DNA from: VGBK01 sp964354255
GTDB lineage: Bacteria > Actinomycetota > Acidimicrobiia > Spongiisociales > UBA11373
Assembly: GCA_964354255.1 (NCBI GenBank)
Contig: CAYGYX010000034.1
Location: 1 to 22,939 of the forward strand
Length of the DNA: 22,939 nucleotides
Reading direction: 5' to 3'
Shown here: positions 13,771-22,417 of the stretch, piece after piece
Position numbering within the stretch: the first letter of the stretch is position 1
How the letters are laid out: every line of letters begins with the position of its first letter
Notes under the pieces: model-generated
What the model was told of the DNA's origin: nothing
Seen by the model: only the letters and a program-made list of their open reading frames with translations
Database searches by the model: none
Program-made: the position numbers and the translations under genes

Positions 13771-14445
13771 GTGACGGCAACTCAGCAGCGGCCGCGCAAG
13801 GGCTCGACCGCCGTCTCCGTGCAGAACCCCCACTTCCTGCTGCGCCGCATCCACTCCCTGGTGGGTCTCGTCCCGGTGGGGGCTTTCCTGCTCTTCCACC
13901 TGTGGGAGAACTCCCAGTCCCGCTTCGGGCAGGAGCACTACAACACCTACGTGGTGGAGAAGATCCAGAACATCAACTACATCTTCTTGCTCGAGATCTT
14001 CCTGATCGCCATCCCGATCCTCTTCCACGCCATCTACGGCATGGTGGTGTTCTGGATGGGCCGCTCCAACGTGACCCACTACGGCTACTTCCGCAACTGG
14101 ATGTGGCTGCTGCAGCGCCTGTCCGGGGTGGGGATCCTGCTCTTCCTGCTCATGCACGTCATCGGGACGCGGATCATGGCCATCTGGAGCGAGGCCGTGC
14201 GCCAGGACATGTTCTCCCATATGCAGAACCTGTTCTCGCAGCCGGCGTTCCTGGTGCCCTACCTGCTGGGGCTGGTGCTGACGGTCTTCCACTTCTGCAA
14301 CGGGGTGTGGTCGGCCTGCATCGTGTGGGGGATCACCACGACCCCGCGTGCGCAGAAGATCATGCAGGTAGCCATGGGCGCCGCCTTCGTGGTGATCACC
14401 GCCCTCGGCATCCACGGCATGCTCGGGTTCTTCCTTTCCTCCTAG
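13771..14445 (+). CDS. sdhC: Succinate dehydrogenase cytochrome b558 subunit
   Basis: 224 aa with five membrane helices, the single-chain di-heme anchor of the Bacillus subtilis type. Histidines at 43 (F-H-L-W-E-N), 86 (F-H-A-I-Y-G), 129 (M-H-V-I-G-T) and 174 (F-H-F-C-N-G) are spaced 43, 43 and 45 apart, close to the spacing of the four heme ligands H28, H70, H113 and H155 of the Bacillus protein, so two b hemes are expected. It anchors SdhAB and passes electrons to the quinone. GTG at 13771 has GGGAGG 4 nt upstream. No sdhD is needed or present. First gene of sdhCAB. Confidence 0.93.
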   Translation: MTATQQRPRKGSTAVSVQNPHFLLRRIHSLVGLVPVGAFLLFHLWENSQSRFGQEHYNTYVVEKIQNINYIFLLEIFLIAIPILFHAIYGMVVFWMGRSNVTHYGYFRNWMWLLQRLSGVGILLFLLMHVIGTRIMAIWSEAVRQDMFSHMQNLFSQPAFLVPYLLGLVLTVFHFCNGVWSACIVWGITTTPRAQKIMQVAMGAAFVVITALGIHGMLGFFLSS

Positions 14446-14459
14446 GCGCAAAGGGGCAG

Positions 14460-16349
14460 ATGAGCATGGCGAAGCCGGCGACCATCGTGGTGGGAGGGGG
14501 GCTGGGCGGGCTGTGGGCCACCCTCCGCCTGGTGGAGGCGGGCATCCCGGTGCAGCTCTTCTCCCTGTTCGAGGTGAAGCGCTCCCATTCCGCCTGCGCC
14601 CAGGGCGGCATCAACGCCGTCCTGGACACCAAGGGCCAGCGGGACAGCATCTGGCAGCACATCGTGGACACCATCAAGGGCGGCGCCTATCTGGCCGACC
14701 AGCCGCCCATCAAGACGATGTGCGAGGAGGCCCCCGGCCTCATCCACACCTTCGAGCGCATGGGGGTCACCTTCTCCCGCACCCCGGAGGGTCTACTGGA
14801 CCTGCGCCTCTTCGGTGGGGTGCGCAACAAGCGCACCGTGTTCGCCGGGGCGAGCACCGGCCAGCAGCTCCTGTACGGGGTGGACGAGCAGGTGCGCCGC
14901 TATGAAGAGGCGGGCCTGGTGGACAAGCACGAGTGGTGGGAGATGCTCTCGCTGGTGCTCGACTCGGAGGGCCGCTGCCGGGGCATCACCGCCCTGGACC
15001 TGCGCAGCCAGCAGGTGGAGGCCTTCCCCGCCGAGGCGGTGGTGCTGGCCACCGGCGGGCTGGGCCTGGTCTACGGCCGCTCGACCAACTCCTCGAACTC
15101 GACCGGGGCCGCCGCCGGCCGGGTCTACCAGCAGGGCGCCGCCTTCATGAACGGGGAGTTCATCCAGTACCACCCGACGGCGATGATCGGCGACGACAAG
15201 AACCGCTTGATGAGCGAGGCCTCCCGGGGGGAAGGGGCCCGGATCTGGACGCCCCGCCGGCCCGGGGATGCCCGCGACCCGCGCCGCATCCCCGAGGGCG
15301 AGCGCTTCTACTTCCTGGAGGAGTGGTACCCGGCCTACGGGAACACCGTGCCTCGCGACGTGGCCTCGCGAGCCATCTGGAAGGCGGTCAAGCACATGGG
15401 GCTGGGAGTGCGGGGGGAGGACCGGGTGTACCTGGACCTCACCCACCTTCCCCGGGACTTCGTGCGCCGCCGCCTCGGCGCGATCCTGGAGATCTACGAG
15501 AGCTTCACCGGGCAGGATCCCTGCGAGACCCCCATGGAGATCTTCCCCGCCCCCCACTACAGCATGGGTGGCCTGTGGGTGGACTGGGAGAAGGACCCCA
15601 CCACCGGGGGCATGCGCCACGGCAGCCCTCGCAACCACCAGACCAGCGTCCCCGGCCTGTTCGCCTGCGGCGAATGCGACGGCGCCTACCACGGGGCGAA
15701 CCGCCTGGGGGCCAACAGCCTGCTCAGTGCCTCCTTCAGCGGGCGGGTGGCGGGGGAGGCGGCGGCCGCCTACGTGAAGGGCCTCGCCCGGGTGGCTCGC
15801 CCCGACCCGGCGGCCTCCCTCGACGGGGAACGGCGCCGCCAGGAGGAGATCAACCGGCGGATTCTGGCCTCCGACGGCGGGGAGAACCCCTTCGCCCTGC
15901 ACCGGGAGCTGGGGGAGTTGATGACCGACAGAGTCGGGGTGGAGCGGGACAACCGGGGGCTGGACGAGGCCATCGCCGGGATCGGCGAGCTCAAGGAGCG
16001 GTTCGGGCGGGTAGGCCTGGACGAACGGGGCACCTGGGCCAACGCCTCCCTGCCCTACGCCCGCCAGGTGTACGACATGATGGTGCTCGCCGAGGTGATC
16101 GCGGTCAGCGCCCGCGGGCGGGACGAGTGCCGCGGCTCGCACCACAAACCGGCCTTCGAGTTGGAGATCCCCGAGGGCCGCTTCCCCGGCGACCCCGAGT
16201 GGGATGGCTACCTGGCGCGGTGGAAGGAGAACAACGAGCGCTGGCTGCGCACCACCGTGGCCCGCCACACGCCGGGCGGCCCGGCCGTCGAGTACCTGCC
16301 CGTCGACACCTCGGTGCTCCCCCCGGAGACGCCGCGGGACTATCGGTAG
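14460..16349 (+). CDS. sdhA: Succinate dehydrogenase flavoprotein subunit
   Basis: 629 aa. Oxidises succinate to fumarate. The FAD-binding G12-GGLGG motif opens the protein; H43 in R-S-H-S-A-C-A-Q-G-G is the expected covalent FAD attachment site. Further marks are E-F-I-Q-Y-H-P-T-A, the catalytic region N-T-V-P-R-D-V-A-S-R-A-I (proton-shuttle Arg), H-Y-S-M-G-G-L-W-V-D, and the C-terminal FAD loop C-G-E-C-D-G-A-Y-H-G-A-N-R-L-G-A-N-S. Length and motifs match the Bacillus/actinobacterial SdhA paired with a cytochrome b558. ATG at 14460 is used; ATG at 14466 has better spacing from AAGGGG and is an equal alternative. It starts 14 nt after sdhC. Confidence 0.95.
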   Translation: MSMAKPATIVVGGGLGGLWATLRLVEAGIPVQLFSLFEVKRSHSACAQGGINAVLDTKGQRDSIWQHIVDTIKGGAYLADQPPIKTMCEEAPGLIHTFERMGVTFSRTPEGLLDLRLFGGVRNKRTVFAGASTGQQLLYGVDEQVRRYEEAGLVDKHEWWEMLSLVLDSEGRCRGITALDLRSQQVEAFPAEAVVLATGGLGLVYGRSTNSSNSTGAAAGRVYQQGAAFMNGEFIQYHPTAMIGDDKNRLMSEASRGEGARIWTPRRPGDARDPRRIPEGERFYFLEEWYPAYGNTVPRDVASRAIWKAVKHMGLGVRGEDRVYLDLTHLPRDFVRRRLGAILEIYESFTGQDPCETPMEIFPAPHYSMGGLWVDWEKDPTTGGMRHGSPRNHQTSVPGLFACGECDGAYHGANRLGANSLLSASFSGRVAGEAAAAYVKGLARVARPDPAASLDGERRRQEEINRRILASDGGENPFALHRELGELMTDRVGVERDNRGLDEAIAGIGELKERFGRVGLDERGTWANASLPYARQVYDMMVLAEVIAVSARGRDECRGSHHKPAFELEIPEGRFPGDPEWDGYLARWKENNERWLRTTVARHTPGGPAVEYLPVDTSVLPPETPRDYR

Positions 16350-16362
16350 CGAGGACGAGCCC

Positions 16363-17112
16363 ATGGCAGACAGCATCCACTTCCGGATCCGCCGCCAGGA
16401 CGGCCCGGGCTCGCCCCCGTACTGGCAGGAGTTCCGTATCCCTTACCGCCCCGGGCACAACGTGGTCTCCGCACTCATGACCATCCGCGAGAACCCGGTG
16501 ACTGCCGATGGGAAGCAGGTCGCCCCGGTGGCCTGGGAGTCCAACTGCCTGGAGGAGGTGTGCGGCTCCTGCTCGATGCGCATAAACGGCCGGGCCCGCC
16601 AGGCCTGCTCCGCCCTGGTGGACACGCTGGACCAGCCCATCGTGCTCGAGCCGCTCAGTTCCTTCCCGCTGATCCGGGACCTGATGGTCGATCGCAGCGT
16701 GATGTTCGCCAGCCTGCGCCGGGTGCACGCCTGGGTGGACGTCGACGGCTCCTGGGACGTCCACACCGGGGCGCCGCGCATCTCTCCCCAGGAGTGGGAT
16801 CTCAACTACGCCCTCTCCCGCTGCATGACCTGCGGGGTCTGCATGGAGGCCTGCCCCCACTTCGGACCGGACCGGGCGTTCGTCGGCCCGGCCCCGCTCG
16901 CCCAGGTCCTCCTGATGAACAACCACCCGACGGGCCGCTACGCCCGGGTGGAGCGACTGCACGCCATCATGGGCGACGGGGGGCTCACCGACTGCAGCAG
17001 CGCCCAGAACTGCGTGCGGGTCTGCCCCAAGAAGGTCCCACTGACTACTGCCCTTGCCGAGTTGGGCCGCCAGACCACCGCCCAGATCCTCCGGGACGTC
17101 TTCGGCGGCTGA
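16363..17112 (+). CDS. sdhB: Succinate dehydrogenase iron-sulfur subunit
   Basis: 249 aa. Three Fe-S clusters can be assigned: [2Fe-2S] by C62, C67, C70 and C82; [4Fe-4S] by C154, C157, C160 and C164 (C-M-T-C-G-V-C-M-E-A-C-P); [3Fe-4S] by C211, C217 and C221, with C221-P also following the ferredoxin pattern. They carry electrons from the SdhA flavin to the hemes of SdhC. The ATG lies 13 nt after the sdhA stop. A hairpin at 17157-17181 may end the transcript before the whiB promoter. Confidence 0.95.
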   Translation: MADSIHFRIRRQDGPGSPPYWQEFRIPYRPGHNVVSALMTIRENPVTADGKQVAPVAWESNCLEEVCGSCSMRINGRARQACSALVDTLDQPIVLEPLSSFPLIRDLMVDRSVMFASLRRVHAWVDVDGSWDVHTGAPRISPQEWDLNYALSRCMTCGVCMEACPHFGPDRAFVGPAPLAQVLLMNNHPTGRYARVERLHAIMGDGGLTDCSSAQNCVRVCPKKVPLTTALAELGRQTTAQILRDVFGG

Positions 17113-17156
17113 GTCTCCAGCTGGTTTGTCTGTCCCTCCCCAGTGCCGATGTGCGC

Positions 17157-17181
17157 CGCCCGGTGGGGGCGCAACCGGGCG
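17157..17181 (+). terminator. Possible sdh operon terminator
   Basis: Perfect 8-bp arms (17157-17164 with 17174-17181) around a 9-nt loop, 44 nt after the sdhB stop. No T-tract, so this is a weak call based on position. Confidence 0.35.
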
Positions 17182-17207
17182 CCAGGGGCCGCGCGAGACG
17201 GCCCTTG

Positions 17208-17297
17208 CGCGCGGAGCGCGCGCAGGTCCCGGAGGGGTGTTCGGGCGAATCCTTGATTTCTAAGGAACTTTCCTTTGACATGCGCGCGCTCCGCGCG
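17208..17297. promoter_or_regulatory. Perfect 17-nt inverted repeat flanking/overlapping the whiB promoter
   Basis: CGCGCGGAGCGCGCGCA at 17208-17224 recurs as its exact reverse complement at 17281-17297, with 56 nt between. Each arm is itself near-palindromic (CGCGCG-GAG-CGCGCG). The second arm starts right after the -35 box and stops one base before the -10 box, so it occupies the promoter spacer. A separate small palindrome AAGGAA-CT-TTCCTT (17262-17275) touches the -35. The arrangement suggests two operator sites that could be bridged by a repressor, or a cruciform-forming element. Confidence 0.7.
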
Positions 17298-17304
17298 AGA
17301 TAAT
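17275..17304 (+). promoter_or_regulatory. whiB promoter
   Basis: A perfect TTGACA (17275-17280), an 18-nt spacer and GATAAT (17299-17304, five of six matches). Transcription should start near 17311, giving a leader of about 15 nt without an obvious Shine-Dalgarno sequence before the ATG at 17326. This is the best vegetative promoter in the window. Confidence 0.75.
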
Positions 17305-17325
17305 GACATCTGAGTAGTTACGTCA

Positions 17326-17628
17326 ATGTCATTCACCTTTCGGCATTTCGATTTCGAGGAACTGCGGACGGTGCTGGCGTTCGACGACCTCGCCTGGCAC
17401 GACCGGGCCAACTGCAAGGGGGCCAACGCCGACCTGTTCTTCCCCGAGCGCGGTGCCTCTACCCGGACGGCCAAGGGCATCTGCCGGGAGTGCCAGGTTC
17501 GTGGGGAGTGCCTCGAGTTCGCCCTGCGCAGCGGCGAGAAGTTCGGCATCTGGGGCGGGCTGTCGGAGCGGGAGCGGCGCCGGGTGCGCCGCGAGCGCCA
17601 GGTGGCCGCCGCCCGGCGGGTGTCCTAG
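17326..17628 (+). CDS. whiB: WhiB family iron-sulfur transcription regulator (WhiB/WhiB2-like)
   Basis: 100 aa. Four cysteines C30, C53, C56 and C62 in the C-x(22)-C-x2-C-x5-C arrangement bind the [4Fe-4S] cluster. They are followed by the G-I-W-G-G-L-S turn and a basic tail (E-R-E-R-R-R-V-R-R-E-R) that contacts DNA. The segment P-E-R-G-A-S-T-R-T-A-K-x-I-C-x-x-C and the C-terminal G-E-K-F-G-I-W-G-G-L-S-E-R-E-R-R-R closely resemble the WhiB/WhmD (WhiB2) branch, which acts with WhiA in cell division and sporulation control in other actinobacteria; the role here is inference. WhiB proteins act by binding the principal sigma factor. Its promoter carries a striking inverted repeat. The stop overlaps the convergent ahpE stop. 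Confidence 0.93.
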   Translation: MSFTFRHFDFEELRTVLAFDDLAWHDRANCKGANADLFFPERGASTRTAKGICRECQVRGECLEFALRSGEKFGIWGGLSERERRRVRRERQVAAARRVS

Positions 17629-18083
17629 AACCTGCTCAGTGCCCCCACGTAGGCGACGTACTCGCGCGGGGTGCCCAGGGCGTCGCTGGCGACGATCTCC
17701 CGGACCCCGCCGGCCGCATCGAGCACGAAGGTGCTGCGGTTGGCGGCGCCGGTCTTCTCGTTGAAGGCGCCGTAGCGGCGGGTCACGTCGCCGTGGGGCC
17801 AGAAGTCGGAGAGCACCGGGAAGCTGAACCCGTTCTCCTGTGCCCACTTCTTGTTGGCCGGACGGGGGTAGCAGGTGATGATGACGACGTTGGCGTCGAG
17901 GGTGCCGAGGTCGGCGAAGTGGTCGCGCAGGGTGCACGCCTCCCCGTCGCAGATCCCGGTGAAGGGGAAGGGGATGAAGACCACGAGGGTCTTGCGACCG
18001 TGCATTTGCTCGAGAGTGACGGCGGCGCCCTCGGTGTCGGGCAAGGAGAAGTCGGGGGCGGGAGCACCGATCTCGACGGCCAT
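17625..18083 (-). CDS. ahpE: AhpE-type one-cysteine peroxiredoxin
   Basis: 152 aa. The active site F-T-G-I-C45-D-G-E, with Pro40 and Thr42 before the peroxidatic Cys45, and the block L-S-D-F-W-P-H-G-D-V followed by Y-G-A-F-N-E-K-T-G-A-A-N-R-S-T-F match mycobacterial AhpE closely, including the position of Cys45. AhpE reduces organic peroxides and peroxynitrite using mycoredoxin or mycothiol. A second cysteine, Cys50, stands where Bcp-type peroxiredoxins keep their resolving cysteine; I do not recall it in mycobacterial AhpE. ATG at 18083 has AAAGG upstream. It is the last gene of a probable htrA-zincin-ahpE transcript (66 nt after the zincin stop). Confidence 0.88.
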   Translation of the reverse strand: MAVEIGAPAPDFSLPDTEGAAVTLEQMHGRKTLVVFIPFPFTGICDGEACTLRDHFADLGTLDANVVIITCYPRPANKKWAQENGFSFPVLSDFWPHGDVTRRYGAFNEKTGAANRSTFVLDAAGGVREIVASDALGTPREYVAYVGALSRF

Positions 18084-18149
18084 GGTGGAACCTTTCACTG
18101 GATGGACGGGTGGCATGCTACGGTCCGGCGCGCCCAATCGGGGGCCCGG

Positions 18150-19226
18150 CTACAGCAGCACCCGGGCCGCCCAGCCCACCGGGTCCTCCAGTTCGGCGGG
18201 GGAGGGCAAGGCCTCGGGCCCTTCCCAGAGGCGGGCCAGGGCCGGCTCTCCCCAGCGCCGGGCGACCTCGTCGCAGAAAGCGGTCCCCACCCGGTAGTGG
18301 TGGTGTTGCAGGTCGAGGCCGAGCATGCGCTGCAGCATCTGCTCCCCCGGCGAGGGCTCCGCCCGCCGCCGGTCGATGGCCTCCCGCAGACGGGGGGCTT
18401 CCGGGACCAGGCCGGGGGCGGCCCGGCCCACCAGCCACTCGGCGTACCCCTCGAGCAGCGCCATGAAGGCCTGGATGCGCCGCAGCGCCTGCTCCGATTC
18501 GGGCCCGGCGAGCAGGCCGCTCCAGGCGGAGGGGTCTTCGAGCAGGGCCTCGAGGTTCTCGGGCTCTTGGAACGCCTGGAGGCGCTGCTCCAGGGCAGCC
18601 GGGTCGGGGCGAAGGCCGTCGACGAAGGCTGCCACCAGCTCCCCAAGGTGGCGGGCGACCCAGGGCACCGCCATCTCCGCCCGGTGGGTGGTCTCATGGA
18701 GAGCCATCCAGAGACGGGCCTGGCGGACGTCCAGGCCGTGGTCGGCGGCGAACGAGGCGATGTTGGGCACTACGTAGGAAGCTCCCGGGGCCTGTACCGG
18801 TAGTCCCACGTCGAAACCGGCCAGCACCCGGTGGCTCATGAAGCCGGCCATGCTGCCCATCTGCATCCCGACCAGGGCCGGTCCCAGGGACAGGAGCAGC
18901 GGGTCGCCCTCCCCGCCACCCTGACCGCCCATCTTCGCCGCCAGCGGCTCGGCCAGGTAGGCGAAGCCGGCCACGCTCTCGGCCGCCCAGCTGCGGCGGT
19001 CCACCGCCCGCACCACCTCGGAGGCGGGGGTGGCGTCGAGGGGTGAGGCAGCCGACACCCGCCGGGCGGCAGTGTGGGTCAGCTCGACGAACTCCTCGGC
19101 CACCCAGGGCTCCACCGGCTCAGCCGGCCCGGCCACGCTCTCGGCAATCTCCCGGGCCAGGCCCCAGTTGACCGGGCCCGGGGATTCGAGCAGGCGGCGC
19201 AGCCGGTCGAAGAGGTTGTCGGTCAC
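18150..19226 (-). CDS. Zincin-like metalloprotease (zinc-dependent, F420-associated type)
   Basis: 358 aa. The zinc motif H177-E-T-T-H181 lies in M-A-L-H-E-T-T-H-R-A-E-M, and a downstream L-L-E-G-Y-A-E-W-L helix supplies a likely third ligand Glu. The order of blocks (N-terminal V-N-W-G-L-A-R-E-I, G-x-M-A-G-F-M-S-H-R-V-L-A-G-F-D, Y-V-V-P-N-I, then the zincin motif) is that of the actinobacterial putative hydrolase family once labelled coenzyme F420 biosynthesis-associated. The substrate is unknown; no signal peptide is seen, so it should be cytoplasmic. GTG at 19226 overlaps the stop of the upstream protease gene by 4 nt (GTGA), and GGAGGGA precedes it. Confidence 0.82.
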   Translation of the reverse strand: MTDNLFDRLRRLLESPGPVNWGLAREIAESVAGPAEPVEPWVAEEFVELTHTAARRVSAASPLDATPASEVVRAVDRRSWAAESVAGFAYLAEPLAAKMGGQGGGEGDPLLLSLGPALVGMQMGSMAGFMSHRVLAGFDVGLPVQAPGASYVVPNIASFAADHGLDVRQARLWMALHETTHRAEMAVPWVARHLGELVAAFVDGLRPDPAALEQRLQAFQEPENLEALLEDPSAWSGLLAGPESEQALRRIQAFMALLEGYAEWLVGRAAPGLVPEAPRLREAIDRRRAEPSPGEQMLQRMLGLDLQHHHYRVGTAFCDEVARRWGEPALARLWEGPEALPSPAELEDPVGWAARVLL

Positions 19227-20590
19227 ACTCCCTCCGGGCGCTCCAGGAGAGTCACCGTGATGGTCAGCTGCTCGCCTCCTCGCTCGATCTCCACCGCCAC
19301 CTGCTCACCCACCCGGTAGAAGCGCACCATCACCACCAGCTGTTCCATGGTGGCCAAGGGTTTCCCGCCCACCGAGACCATGATGTCGCCGGCCTGGATG
19401 CCGGCCAGGGCGGCGGCGGTGCCCTCTACGACCTCCGCCACTTCGACCCCGGCCGGGACGGTGGCGCCGTCGGCCTCCTGGCGGAAGAAGGTGGTCCCCT
19501 TGACGCCGATGAAGGGGTGGCTGGCCACGCCGGCCTCCGCCAGCTGCTCGGTCACCACGTCTACCAGCTCGACCGGGATGGCGAAGCCGAGACCCTCGGC
19601 CCCCACGTCGCTGATCCCGATGGCGGTGGTGATGCCGATCAGGCGGCCGGCGGCATCCACCAGCGCCCCACCGCTGGAGCCGCGAGTGATGGGGGCGTCG
19701 GTCTGGATCATCCCGAAGAGCTCATCGTCGCTGGTGCCCAGCCGGCGGTTGAAGGCGGAGACGACCCCCACCGTCACCGAGGGCCCCCCCTCCAGGCCGA
19801 GGGGGCTGCCCACGGCGATGGCGGTGTCGCCGATCTCCATGTCCTCGGAGCTGCCCAAGGTGATGGGCATGAGCCCGGTGGCGGCAATGCGCAGCACTGC
19901 CAGGTCGGTCGCCGCGTCCTGCCCGACGATCTCGGCGGGGTAGGTGCGCCCCCCGGCGAAGATCACCCGCACCTGCCCGGCTCCCTCGACGACGTGCGCG
20001 TTGGTGACCAGCAGGCCGTCGGCACTGAGCACCACCCCCGACCCGCTGCCCTCGGCGACGAAATCGCCCACCGAGGAGGCGCGCACCTCGACGGTGACGA
20101 TGGAGGGAAGCACCGCCCGGGCGACGGCCGCCGCCTCTGCCTCCTCCCCGGTCGGGGAGACGATGTTGGTCTCGATCTGTTGCACCACCGTTGCCGGTTC
20201 GTCGTCGAGCCACAGCAGGAAGGCCCCGGCCGTCAGGGCGGCCCCGGTCACGCCGGCGGCGAGGCCGACGGCCGCGTACAGCCATAACGAGCGGCCGCGG
20301 CCCGGGGCGGCGGCCGGCCCGGGGAGTTGGGCGGCAAAGGGGTCGGCGCCCGCCAGGTTGCCGGTTTCCGGGACCGGGAAGGCCGGAGGCAGGAGCCCGC
20401 CGTCCTCCCCGGAGTCCGGGCCGCCGGCGCCCGGCCAGGCGAGGCCCGCGGCGGCGTCGAGGGGCGGGCCGGCTTCAGACCGCTCCTGGCCGGGGTCGTC
20501 GTGAACCTCGAAAGTGAGGCTCTCGCCGGTGACGGGAGGGAGATTGGCCTCAGGCCAACCGGGGTCGGGGCCTGGGATGTTGTCGCTCAT
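19223..20590 (-). CDS. htrA: HtrA-like membrane-anchored serine protease with PDZ domain
   Basis: 455 aa. A Pro/Gly/Asp-rich, probably disordered cytoplasmic N-terminus (residues 1-100) is followed by one membrane helix (about 102-128), a trypsin-like domain and a C-terminal PDZ domain (about 365-455). The catalytic triad is H199 (T-N-A-H-V-V), D229 (A-T-D-L-A-V) and S306 (R-G-S-S-G-G-A-L). This is the architecture of actinobacterial HtrA/PepD proteases, which degrade or refold damaged envelope proteins outside the membrane. ATG at 20590 has no Shine-Dalgarno sequence; a TAGAAT box 7 nt upstream suggests a leaderless transcript. The gene is divergent from livF and coupled to the downstream zincin. 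Confidence 0.92.
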   Translation of the reverse strand: MSDNIPGPDPGWPEANLPPVTGESLTFEVHDDPGQERSEAGPPLDAAAGLAWPGAGGPDSGEDGGLLPPAFPVPETGNLAGADPFAAQLPGPAAAPGRGRSLWLYAAVGLAAGVTGAALTAGAFLLWLDDEPATVVQQIETNIVSPTGEEAEAAAVARAVLPSIVTVEVRASSVGDFVAEGSGSGVVLSADGLLVTNAHVVEGAGQVRVIFAGGRTYPAEIVGQDAATDLAVLRIAATGLMPITLGSSEDMEIGDTAIAVGSPLGLEGGPSVTVGVVSAFNRRLGTSDDELFGMIQTDAPITRGSSGGALVDAAGRLIGITTAIGISDVGAEGLGFAIPVELVDVVTEQLAEAGVASHPFIGVKGTTFFRQEADGATVPAGVEVAEVVEGTAAALAGIQAGDIMVSVGGKPLATMEQLVVMVRFYRVGEQVAVEIERGGEQLTITVTLLERPEGV

Positions 20591-20597
20591 GTGGTGG

Positions 20598-20603
20598 ATT
20601 CTA
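20598..20603 (-). promoter_or_regulatory. Candidate -10 box for leaderless htrA mRNA
   Basis: On the minus strand TAGAAT (five of six to TATAAT) is followed by 7 nt and the ATG at 20590. Transcription would begin at about the start codon, in line with the missing ribosome-binding site. Confidence 0.5.
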
Positions 20604-20717
20604 TGGACGAGGCCCGCCAACCTGGGCCCCGGGCCGGTAGCAGGAGCACCGGGCGGAGGGAGCCGAGTGGGGCGCCGGCCGGGGGCCCGGCGAGGGCCGG
20701 AATGGACCGTCGCAGCG

Positions 20718-20748
20718 TTGGACGGGACGCCCCCGGACTTGGTAGCCT
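20718..20748 (+). promoter_or_regulatory. Candidate livF promoter
   Basis: TTGGAC (20718-20723), a 19-nt spacer and TAGCCT (20743-20748). The expected start near 20755 leaves a leader of about 38 nt that includes the GGGGGAGGG ribosome site. The layout is the same as the candidate plsY promoter. Confidence 0.35.
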
Positions 20749-20792
20749 GCGGCGGTCGAGCTGGATCGACGGCTGGGGGAGGGCCAGGCCCG

Positions 20793-21574
<782 letters not shown>

Positions 21575-21578
<4 letters not shown>

Positions 21579-22417
21579 GGGCGCGCCGGCTCAACGAGTT
21601 CCTTCCTCCCGGCGGGGAGCCGGGCCAGGTGATCCTCGAGGTCGAGGGTGTCCACCTGGCCTTCGCCGGCCTCAAGGCCCTCGATGGGGTGTCCTTCCAG
21701 GTCCACACCAACGAGCTGTTCGCCATCATCGGTCCCAACGGGGCCGGCAAGACCTGCATCCTGAACTGCATCTCCGGGGTGTACCACCCCCAGCAGGGCA
21801 CGGTCCGCTTCGAGGGGCGCACCTTGCCGGCGATGCGGCCCGACCGCATCGCCAACCTGGGCATCGCCCGCACCTTCCAGAACATCGAGCTCTTCCCGCA
21901 GATGACGGTGCTCGACAACCTCATGCTGGGGCGCCACCGCCACCTCAACTACGGCACCCTGGCATCCCTCGTCAGGGTGGGCAAGGCGAGCCGGGAGGAG
22001 GCTCGCAATCGCGAGGTGGTGGAGGGCCTGGTGGAGTTCCTCCAGTTGCAGCCGGTGCGCAAGTCCTACGTGATGATGCTCCCCTATGGGCTGCAGAAGC
22101 GGGTGGAGCTGGGGCGGGCCCTGGCCATGGCCCCCCGCCTCCTCATGCTCGACGAGCCGGTGGCGGGCATGAACCTCGAGGAGACCGAGGACATGGCCCG
22201 CTTCATCCACGACATCCGGTGGGAACTGGGCATCGGGATCATCCTGGTGGAGCACGAGATGCGCATGGTCATGGACCTGGCCGACACCGTGCTCGCCCTC
22301 GACTTCGGGCACCCCATCGCCCAGGGCACGCCGGCGGAGATCCAGAGCCATCCCGACGTGATCCGCGCCTACCTCGGTGAGGAGCACGGGATGGCCGACA
22401 CGGGAGAAGAGCTGTGA
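21575..22417 (+). CDS. livG: Branched-chain amino acid-type ABC transporter ATPase LivG
   Basis: 280 aa. Walker A G53-P-N-G-A-G-K-T, LivG marks G-I-A-R-T-F-Q-N-I-E-L-F and M-T-V-L-D-N-L-M-L-G, the altered signature L-P-Y-G-L-Q-K-R-V-E in place of L-S-G-G-Q, Walker B L-L-M-L-D-E-P-V-A-G-M-N and the switch H in V-E-H-E-M. I chose GTG at 21575, which overlaps the livF stop (GTGA) and has AAGAGG 9 nt upstream; GTG at 21566 would add three residues without a ribosome site. It forms the heterodimeric ATPase with LivF. The third gene overlaps its stop in the same GTGA manner. Confidence 0.92.

Noticed and set aside
14793..16376. Long minus-strand open frame (527 codons) opposite sdhA
   Set aside because: Antisense shadow of sdhA; composition biased to Gly/Val/His/Pro with no family pattern.
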